A stretch of 5,976 nucleotides of DNA from Micrococcales bacterium UBA2465 (GTDB lineage Bacteria > Actinomycetota > Actinomycetes > Actinomycetales > Microbacteriaceae), in the NCBI GenBank assembly GCA_002342255.1, contig DDPP01000058.1, forward strand, positions 2,819-8,794. Reading direction: 5' to 3'. Positions 1-4,336 of the stretch are shown here, piece by piece. A program made the position numbers and the translations under genes. A model generated the notes under the pieces. The model did not search any database, was not told where the DNA came from, and was given only the letters and a program-made list of their open reading frames with translations. The stretch's first letter is position 1, and the number at the start of each line of letters is the position of its first letter.

Positions 1-35
1 TCGGCTGATCTGAGCCTGTTCTCGCGAGCAAGCAA
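1..35 (-). CDS. rnpA: Ribonuclease P protein component, N-terminal fragment (cut by window edge)
   Basis: Only the first eleven complete codons are visible. Read on the minus strand from a TTG at 35-33 they give (M)LARENRLRSA, the usual opening of actinobacterial RnpA, the basic protein that binds the RNase P RNA and helps mature tRNA 5' ends. TTG is chosen because no ATG or GTG lies in this frame between the rpmH stop and the conserved residues. The gene starts 5 bp after the rpmH stop, in another frame, as expected for the rpmH-rnpA pair, so the two are probably co-transcribed. No strong ribosome binding site is seen at the end of rpmH, and translational coupling is possible. The rest of the protein lies beyond the left edge. 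Identification rests on a short peptide plus position. Confidence 0.8.
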   Translation of the reverse strand, partial: MLARENRLRSA

Positions 36-40
36 TGCTT

Positions 41-178
41 TTAGGCGGACAGCTCGCTGCGTCCCTTGCGGCGACGTGCAGAAAGGATTGCACGACCGGC
101 ACGGGTCTTCATACGAATGCGGAAGCCGTGAGTCTTTGAGCGGCGTCTGTTGTTAGGCTGATAAGTGCGCTTGGTCAT
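41..178 (-). CDS. rpmH: 50S ribosomal protein L34
   Basis: This 45-residue, strongly basic protein begins [19 protein letters not shown] and continues with the conserved [13 protein letters not shown] stretch and an arginine/lysine-rich end ([12 protein letters not shown]). It matches ribosomal protein L34 along its full length; L34 is a small component of the large ribosomal subunit. The ATG at 178-176 is preceded by a clear GGAG at 191-188 with 9 nt spacing, which fixes the start. It stands divergently from dnaA and directly upstream of rnpA, the standard bacterial arrangement. A plausible promoter lies about 90 bp upstream of the start codon (separate entry). The region is more GC-rich than the neighbouring intergenic DNA, as expected for a highly expressed arginine-rich ribosomal gene. 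Confidence 0.97.
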   Translation of the reverse strand: MTKRTYQPNNRRRSKTHGFRIRMKTRAGRAILSARRRKGRSELSA

Positions 179-264
179 TTTGATTTACTCCAGAAAATTC
201 AAGTCAGGTTCTCGTCAAACAATGCAGGTTGTGGCTGGCGAACCTTGAGCCGAGCAACTTATTA

Positions 265-294
265 AACTTACGCCAATTATGGGCTTCAGGTCAA
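265..294 (-). promoter_or_regulatory. Probable rpmH-rnpA promoter
   Basis: Read on the minus strand, TTGACC (294-289) is followed after 18 bp by TAAGTT (270-265). This fits the TTGAC(A/C) and TANNNT pattern of the main actinobacterial sigma factor. It would give a transcript starting near position 258, with an untranslated leader of about 80 nt before the rpmH ATG. The call is from sequence only; an alternative -10 a few bases downstream cannot be excluded. Confidence 0.6.
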
Positions 295-318
295 GTTTTT
301 GGCAATATTTATTTTTTC

Positions 319-339
319 CTTTGATCGCTTAAATCAAAG
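319..339. repeat. Inverted repeat, 7-bp arms, 7-nt loop
   Basis: CTTTGAT at 319-325 is exactly complementary to ATCAAAG at 333-339, with a 7-nt loop between them. No T tract follows on the plus strand, and on the minus strand the following bases are A-rich, so it does not look like an intrinsic terminator. It lies in the AT-rich middle of the rpmH-dnaA intergenic region, upstream of the predicted rpmH -35. It could be a binding site for a dimeric regulator or a chance repeat in AT-rich DNA. Confidence 0.45.
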
Positions 340-397
340 CTCAAAATTAGTGTTTTATAACATTTTTAAAAAAAGTCCCAATTTTGCCTCATTGGAT

Positions 398-426
398 TTG
401 CATATTCCAGCAAATAGGACTTAAAT
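398..426 (+). promoter_or_regulatory. Candidate dnaA promoter (upstream)
   Basis: TTGCAT (398-403) and TTAAAT (421-426) are separated by 17 bp and point toward dnaA. The match to the housekeeping consensus is only partial. If used, the transcript would start near 433 and run through all four DnaA boxes of the dnaA leader. A second possible -35, TTGACG at 501-506, has no convincing -10 partner at 16-18 bp (the bases there read close to ACTAGC). I cannot decide between them. Confidence 0.3.
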
Positions 427-440
427 ACTTAGAGCATGGG

Positions 441-449
441 TTTTCCACA
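441..449 (+). promoter_or_regulatory. DnaA box (TTTTCCACA)
   Basis: It differs by one base from the TTATCCACA consensus and is the outermost of four boxes upstream of dnaA. Confidence 0.65.
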
Positions 450-469
450 GGGAAGTGTGCCCTTTTGGT

Positions 470-478
470 TTATGCACA
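470..478 (+). promoter_or_regulatory. DnaA box (TTATGCACA)
   Basis: One mismatch from TTATCCACA (G at position 5). It lies in the same orientation as the consensus box that starts 14 bp later. Confidence 0.65.
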
Positions 479-483
479 GGTAT

Positions 484-492
484 TTATCCACA
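484..492 (+). promoter_or_regulatory. DnaA box, perfect consensus (TTATCCACA)
   Basis: This exact match to the DnaA-binding consensus lies 68 bp before the dnaA start codon and just upstream of a possible -35 (TTGACG, 501-506). It is the likely high-affinity anchor for DnaA acting on its own promoter. Confidence 0.85.
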
Positions 493-515
493 GCCTTTAA
501 TTGACGGTGGAATTC

Positions 516-524
516 TGTGGAAAA
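516..524 (-). promoter_or_regulatory. DnaA box, reverse orientation (TTTTCCACA)
   Basis: The plus strand reads TGTGGAAAA, so the minus strand gives TTTTCCACA, one mismatch from consensus and identical to the box at 441-449. It lies 36 bp before the dnaA start codon and faces the other three boxes, a position suited to blocking RNA polymerase. Confidence 0.65.
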
Positions 525-559
525 CTAGCCAAGAGCCTTTATTTTATTGAGAGTAGCAG

Positions 560-1948
560 ATGCAAGAGACCGTAGGAATCACCACTGAACAGTGGAATCA
601 AGTTCTCTCGCGCCTTGCTAAAGATGAGCGAATGACTAAACAGCTCATGGGCTTTGTTAGGTTGATAAATGTTCAGGGTGTGATGGGTGACACGCTTTTT
701 CTCCAAGTTGCCAATGAAATGACCCGAGGTTTTATCGAAACTAGAATCAAGGATTACCTTTTGGAGGTCCTTCAGACCGTCGGCTTAGAAACTGCGCCTA
801 AGAATCTTGGTATCGTAGTCAATCCTGAGTTGACCGATTCTTTCACCTCAACCCAGCAAGTTGAGATCGAGGAAGAGCCCGTGGCCAAGGTTGCTCCGGT
901 CGAAGTGGTTCAGCCTGCTGAAGGCTCTTCTCGCCTCAATCCTCGTTACACATTCGAGAGTTTTGTTCAGGGAGAATCTAACAGATTTGCCTTTGCGGCC
1001 GCCTTTGCGGTGGCGGAAGTCCCAGCCAAGGCCTATAACCCTTTGTTCATTTATGGAAACTCAGGTTTAGGTAAAACTCACCTATTGCACGCCATTGGAA
1101 ATTATGTTCAGGAATATTGGCCAACTAAACGAGTTCGCTATGTGTCCAGTGAAGTCTTCACCAATGACTTCATTAATGCCATTCAAACCAATACCAGCTT
1201 CAACTTCCAGGCAAAATATCGCCAGGTAGACGTGTTGATGATCGATGACATCCAGTTCTTACAAGGTAAAAAAGAGACTCAGGACTCTTTCTTCGCTACC
1301 TTCAATGCCCTTCATGAATCAGGCAAGCAGGTGGTTATTACCAGCGATGTCTCCCCCAAACTACTAAATAGCTTTGATGAACGTATGAGAAGCCGATTTG
1401 AATGGGGGTTAATGACTGACATTCAAGCTCCTGAACTAGAAACACGTATAGCGATTCTTCGTAAGAAGGCAGAAAGCGACAAAATCAGGATCAGCGATGA
1501 AATCTTGGATTACATGGCCGCCCGAATTTCTTCCAACATAAGAGAGCTGGAGGGGGCACTAATCCGAGTTACCGCCTTTGCAGCCCTAAACCGCACACAA
1601 ATAGACATGCCCCTTGTTCAGGCTGTTTTGAAAGACATCGTTCCTTTGGGTGAAGATGGACACACTATTGCACCTATGGAAATCGTCAGATCTGTCGCTG
1701 AATACTTCAAACTCACCCAGGAAGAGCTCTTTGGTAAGTCCAGAAGCCAAGGAATTGTGGTGGCAAGACAGATTGCCATGTATTTGTGCCGGGAAAAGAC
1801 GTCCATGTCGCTACCTAAAATTGGTGCCCTTTTCGGTGGCCGAGACCACACCACAGTCATGTATGCCATCAAAAAGGTTGGGGACTTGATGAGTGAACGG
1901 CGTTACATCTACAACCAGGTAACAGACATCAGATCTAATCTGAAATAG
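560..1948 (+). CDS. dnaA: Chromosomal replication initiator protein DnaA
   Basis: This AAA+ ATPase binds DnaA boxes, forms an ATP-dependent filament at oriC, opens the DNA and helps recruit the replicative helicase. The 462-residue protein has all four domains: an N-terminal interaction domain (about 1-85), a short acidic and Pro/Val/Glu-rich linker (about 90-125), the AAA+ core (about 126-345) and a C-terminal helix-turn-helix domain (about 365-462). The core shows Walker A GNSGLGKT (166-173), Walker B LMIDD (226-230), the RMRSRF arginine-finger segment (275-280) and sensor 2 in NIRELEGAL (R328). The DNA-binding signature GGRDHTTVMYAIKKV is at 426-440, and R403 matches the arginine that reads the box. 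The linker is much shorter than in Streptomyces DnaA. The ATG at 560 follows a modest GAGAG (549-553) with 6 nt spacing. Four DnaA boxes upstream point to autoregulation. Confidence 0.99.
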   Translation: MQETVGITTEQWNQVLSRLAKDERMTKQLMGFVRLINVQGVMGDTLFLQVANEMTRGFIETRIKDYLLEVLQTVGLETAPKNLGIVVNPELTDSFTSTQQVEIEEEPVAKVAPVEVVQPAEGSSRLNPRYTFESFVQGESNRFAFAAAFAVAEVPAKAYNPLFIYGNSGLGKTHLLHAIGNYVQEYWPTKRVRYVSSEVFTNDFINAIQTNTSFNFQAKYRQVDVLMIDDIQFLQGKKETQDSFFATFNALHESGKQVVITSDVSPKLLNSFDERMRSRFEWGLMTDIQAPELETRIAILRKKAESDKIRISDEILDYMAARISSNIRELEGALIRVTAFAALNRTQIDMPLVQAVLKDIVPLGEDGHTIAPMEIVRSVAEYFKLTQEELFGKSRSQGIVVARQIAMYLCREKTSMSLPKIGALFGGRDHTTVMYAIKKVGDLMSERRYIYNQVTDIRSNLK

Positions 1949-1951
1949 TTT

Positions 1952-1967
1952 TCAACATTAATGTTGA
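1952..1967. repeat. Perfect 16-bp palindrome
   Basis: TCAACATTAATGTTGA begins three bases after the dnaA stop codon and is fully self-complementary. No T tract follows, so it is not a standard intrinsic terminator. Its right half, AATGTTG, recurs at 2155-2161 in the unwinding region. It could be an operator for a dimeric protein at the edge of oriC; no known site was recognised. Confidence 0.6.
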
Positions 1968-2049
1968 TAAGAGTTAGAAACACTCGGTTTTCTGTGAAAA
2001 TACAGGCAAGATATGTGAATTGGCAACCTTCTACTCACATAGCCAAGAG

Positions 2050-2058
2050 TTATACACA
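2050..2058 (+). promoter_or_regulatory. DnaA box (TTATACACA)
   Basis: One mismatch from TTATCCACA. It forms the left arm of an inverted pair with the box at 2073-2081. Confidence 0.7.
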
Positions 2059-2061
2059 GAA

Positions 2062-2070
2062 ATATTCACA
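2062..2070 (+). promoter_or_regulatory. Weak DnaA box (ATATTCACA)
   Basis: Two mismatches from consensus. It lies between the two arms of the inverted box pair, 3 bp after the preceding box and 2 bp before the next, giving three box-like sites in 32 bp. Confidence 0.5.
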
Positions 2071-2072
2071 GG

Positions 2073-2081
2073 TGTGTATAC
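2073..2081 (-). promoter_or_regulatory. Weak DnaA box, reverse orientation (GTATACACA)
   Basis: The plus strand reads TGTGTATAC, two mismatches from the reversed consensus. Its TGTGTATA is the exact complement of TATACACA at 2051-2058. Confidence 0.5.
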
Positions 2082-2127
2082 AAGTTTCACGAATGTTATT
2101 CAGGAAGAAAATAAAGCATTAACCAAG

Positions 2128-2136
2128 TTATCCACA
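2128..2136 (+). promoter_or_regulatory. DnaA box, perfect consensus (TTATCCACA)
   Basis: Exact consensus match and the strongest box in the intergenic origin. It directly abuts a second box and points toward the AT-rich unwinding region. Confidence 0.9.
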
Positions 2137-2145
2137 TTATTCACA
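2137..2145 (+). promoter_or_regulatory. DnaA box (TTATTCACA), abutting the consensus box
   Basis: One mismatch from consensus, same orientation, no gap to the preceding box. It ends at the GGGG run that precedes the AT-rich segment, so it is the box nearest the presumed opening site. Confidence 0.8.
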
Positions 2146-2210
2146 GGGGTTAATAATGTTGTTAATTAAATAAAGATATATGGATATAAACCCATAACAT
2201 TTATGGATTT
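2146..2210. other. Probable DNA unwinding element
   Basis: The segment starts with GGGG (2146-2149) and continues with TAATAA (2151-2156) and a run of mostly A and T. Positions 2151-2210 are 49 A/T out of 60. It lies immediately 3' of two same-direction DnaA boxes, the geometry described for bacterial basal unwinding systems in which DnaA extends from the boxes along one strand. TAATAA resembles the DnaA-trio pattern but is short. An internal repeat, CCATAA/TTATGG (2192-2206), is also present. Confidence 0.7.
2192..2206. repeat. Inverted repeat CCATAA-CAT-TTATGG
   Basis: Six-base perfect arms with a 3-nt centre, at the right end of the AT-rich segment. It is short and may be chance; a related TATGG occurs at 2179-2183. 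Confidence 0.35.
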
Positions 2211-2273
2211 GGTATGTCTGATGGTCATGGTGAAATGTGCCAAGATTAACTAACTATCCAAGAAAGGTAAACC

Positions 2274-3422
2274 TTGAAGTTTCAGGTCAATAAGGACGTT
2301 ATAGCTGAGGCGGTTGCGTTTGCGGCTCGTATGCTGCAAAACAAACCAACATCCCAAGTTCTATCAGGTATGAGGTTAGTGGCAGACGCCAATAGCCTGC
2401 AGATTTCAGTTTTTGACCACGATGTTTCTGCACAAACTGATGTGGTCGCCAATGTTGAGACTTCGGGAACAACTCTAGTTTCTGGCCGATTGCTAAATGA
2501 AATTGTGGGTAGGCTTCCAAACCAACCAGTCAATTTTGTACTAGAGGGAACCAAGGTTGTACTCAGTTGTGGATCATCCAAGTTTGAATTAGCGACTCTA
2601 CCTATCGAACAATATCCAACCCTTCCACCTATTCCAGCTGTAACTGGAACTATCGACGGTGATGCTTTTATAACTGCGATTAGAAGAGTCTCAGTGGCTT
2701 CAGCTAAAGACTCGACCAGGCCTTTCCAAAAAGGAATTCAAATTAAAGCTGACGCAAATTCAGTAATGTTTACAGCTGCTGATCCAAACCGAATTGCCAG
2801 ATGCAAGGTTTCATGGTTAGGTAAAAATCTTAACGGGGAAGTTTCAACCGTTGTATTGACCAAAACAATGCAAGACATCGAAAAAAGTTTTTCAAATCTT
2901 GGGGAAGTAAATATCTGCATTGCCCAAGAAAGTGATCGAGGAATGGTTGCTTTCCAAGCTAAAAACAGAGTTGTAACAACAGTGGTTTTGAATATTGAAA
3001 ATTACCCAGATATTGATCAATACTTCCCAACCAACCTAACTGATTCAGTTGTTATTAACAAACAGGATCTAATCGACGCTACTAGAAGAGTCGAGCTGGT
3101 TGTAAATGAATCAGAGGATACTATTCGTTATTCGTTTGAGCCGACATTAGTTCAACTTGATTCAACCAGTTCTGAAAACCAAGCAACGGAGTCTGTTGAG
3201 GCTACTTTGGTTGGCAATCCAACAAATCTAAGATTTAAGCCATGGTTATTCCACGACGGACTAGCTCAAATAACTAGTGAATTTGTAAAAATTGAATTTA
3301 CGAAGAATCAGAGAGATCCACAGCGACCAGGCCCAATCATCATGTCAAGCCAAACCTCCAAAGACGCAGCTTCGCCTGACACCTATCGTTATTTGTTGAA
3401 CCCAAACATGTTGAAGAGATAA
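2274..3422 (+). CDS. dnaN: DNA polymerase III subunit beta (sliding clamp)
   Basis: The ring-shaped dimeric clamp holds DNA polymerase III on the template and docks other replication and repair proteins. The 382 residues fit the family length and three similar domains of about 125 residues each. Recognisable segments are the N-terminal MKFQVNKDVIAEAV, TLPIEQYPTLPPIP (108-121) at the end of domain 1, NYPDIDQYFP (243-252) at the end of domain 2 and RRVELVVNE (271-279) early in domain 3. The start is TTG: it opens exactly at the conserved MKFQVN and is preceded by GAAAGG (2262-2267) with 6 nt spacing. The C-terminus reads YRYLLNPNMLKR rather than the MPVR/MPMR type ending of E. coli and M. tuberculosis clamps. 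It lies directly after oriC and heads the dnaN-gnd-recF-dciA cluster. Confidence 0.98.
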   Translation: MKFQVNKDVIAEAVAFAARMLQNKPTSQVLSGMRLVADANSLQISVFDHDVSAQTDVVANVETSGTTLVSGRLLNEIVGRLPNQPVNFVLEGTKVVLSCGSSKFELATLPIEQYPTLPPIPAVTGTIDGDAFITAIRRVSVASAKDSTRPFQKGIQIKADANSVMFTAADPNRIARCKVSWLGKNLNGEVSTVVLTKTMQDIEKSFSNLGEVNICIAQESDRGMVAFQAKNRVVTTVVLNIENYPDIDQYFPTNLTDSVVINKQDLIDATRRVELVVNESEDTIRYSFEPTLVQLDSTSSENQATESVEATLVGNPTNLRFKPWLFHDGLAQITSEFVKIEFTKNQRDPQRPGPIIMSSQTSKDAASPDTYRYLLNPNMLKR

Positions 3423-3440
3423 TTCTTTCGAAAGGTAAAA

Positions 3441-4325
3441 ATGCATATTGGTTTAGTTGGTCTTGGAAAAATGGGTGGCAACATGCGCACTCGTTTACGC
3501 AATAAGGGGATTGAGGTTACCGGCTATTCTCGTAATCCAGATGTCGCCGATGTCACCAGCATTGAAGAAATGGTAAAGACGCTACCTTCTCCGAAAACAG
3601 TCTGGATCATGGTTCCCCATGGCAAACCAACAGACGATGTTATCGATGAAGTTTCGAAATACCTGGAGCCTGGCGATTTGATTATCGAAGGTGGTAACTC
3701 AAGATTCAGTGATGACATCAGGCACGCAACTGAACTTGCTACAAAGGGAATTGGTTATTTGGACTGTGGTGTTTCTGGTGGTGTCTGGGGTTTACAAAAC
3801 GGATACGGATTGATGGTTGGTGGAGACGTTGCACTAGTTGAAAAGGCGATGCCAATCTTTGATGCTCTTAGACCAGAGGGTGAAAGAGCTGAAGGCTTCG
3901 TTCATGTTGGTGACGTCGGCGCTGGGCACTATGCGAAGATGGTCCACAATGGCATCGAGTATGCAATGATGCAGGCTTTTGCAGAAGGCTATGAGCTTCT
4001 GGAAAAGAAAGAAATCATCAAAGACGTTCACGGCACCTTTGCGGCTTGGCAGAAGGGAACTGTAGTTAGATCATGGCTACTAGACCTCTTGGTAAAAGCG
4101 CTTGAAGAAGACCCAGGGCTAAGCCAAATCAAGGGTTATGTCGAAGACTCCGGTGAAGGCCGTTGGACGGTCGAGGAAGCAATTGCAAACTCTGTGCCGA
4201 TGCCAGCGATTACCGCTGCACTGTTTGCCAGGTTTACTTCAAGGCAAGATGATTCACCGGCTATGAAAGCTGTTTCTGCGCTGCGCAACCAATTTGGTGG
4301 CCACGCTGTAAAAAAGGCTGACTAG
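3441..4325 (+). CDS. gnd: 6-phosphogluconate dehydrogenase, decarboxylating, short form
   Basis: This cytoplasmic pentose-phosphate enzyme oxidises and decarboxylates 6-phosphogluconate to ribulose-5-phosphate and CO2, reducing NAD(P)+. It has 294 residues, the short family type, against about 470-480 in the E. coli form. A Rossmann fold opens with GLGKMG (7-12). EGGNS (83-87) and VSGG (111-114) are substrate-site segments. The catalytic block HYAKMVHNGIEY (163-174) gives K166, H169, N170, E173 and Y174, with the same spacing as the active residues of the long enzyme. DSGEGRW (236-242) and the C-terminal R282/H288 pair are also present. Residues 30-31 after the second strand are Ser-Arg rather than an acidic residue, suggesting NADP+ use (inference). 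The ATG follows GAAAGG (3430-3435) with 5 nt spacing, 18 bp after dnaN. Its place between dnaN and recF is normal in many actinobacteria. Confidence 0.96.
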   Translation: MHIGLVGLGKMGGNMRTRLRNKGIEVTGYSRNPDVADVTSIEEMVKTLPSPKTVWIMVPHGKPTDDVIDEVSKYLEPGDLIIEGGNSRFSDDIRHATELATKGIGYLDCGVSGGVWGLQNGYGLMVGGDVALVEKAMPIFDALRPEGERAEGFVHVGDVGAGHYAKMVHNGIEYAMMQAFAEGYELLEKKEIIKDVHGTFAAWQKGTVVRSWLLDLLVKALEEDPGLSQIKGYVEDSGEGRWTVEEAIANSVPMPAITAALFARFTSRQDDSPAMKAVSALRNQFGGHAVKKAD

Positions 4326-4336
4326 GGCTAAGGCAG

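Larger units (their letters stand above)
179..559. other. rpmH-dnaA divergent control region
   Basis: This 381-bp gene-free stretch separates the rpmH operon from dnaA. From left to right it contains the rpmH leader and ribosome binding site, the rpmH promoter, an AT-rich core at about 295-430 with a 7-bp-arm inverted repeat, and four DnaA boxes at 441-524 next to the dnaA start. I saw no open reading frame with a ribosome binding site and no hairpin followed by a T tract. The DnaA-box cluster suggests that dnaA is autoregulated and that this region may also act as an auxiliary part of the origin, as in bacteria with bipartite origins; both are inference. Confidence 0.75.
1949..2273. other. 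oriC: Chromosomal replication origin, oriC
   Basis: The 325 bp between dnaA and dnaN has no convincing gene. It holds two near-consensus or perfect DnaA boxes that abut (2128-2145), three looser ones (2050-2081), and an adjacent segment with 82% A+T at 2151-2210. Several weaker TGTGAA/TTCACA sequences (for example 1993-2001 and 2014-2022, three mismatches each) may be low-affinity sites. The dnaA-dnaN interval is the usual place for oriC in actinobacteria. The consensus box has A at its third position (TTATCCACA), whereas high-GC relatives such as Streptomyces favour TTGTCCACA. A 16-bp palindrome sits at the dnaA end. I found no clear dnaN promoter or terminator in this stretch. Confidence 0.92.

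Noticed and set aside
501..529. TTGACG at 501-506 as the -35 of a definite dnaA promoter.
   Set aside because: No acceptable -10 lies 16-18 bp downstream, so it is mentioned only as an alternative.
1618..1872. An 84-codon minus-strand open frame within dnaA.
   Set aside because: It lies wholly opposite the conserved C-terminal part of DnaA, and its translation shows no family features.
1951..1975. The palindrome after dnaA as a transcription terminator.
   Set aside because: The stem is AT-rich with no loop and is followed by TAAGAG rather than a T tract.
1961..2122. A 53-codon ATG-started open frame inside the dnaA-dnaN interval.
   Set aside because: It has no ribosome binding site, starts inside the 16-bp palindrome, overlaps several DnaA boxes and shows no recognisable protein pattern. 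It is best explained as a chance frame within oriC.
3441..4325. gnd as a horizontally acquired metabolic gene inserted into the replication cluster.
   Set aside because: gnd between dnaN and recF is a common actinobacterial order; base composition and the ribosome binding site match its neighbours.
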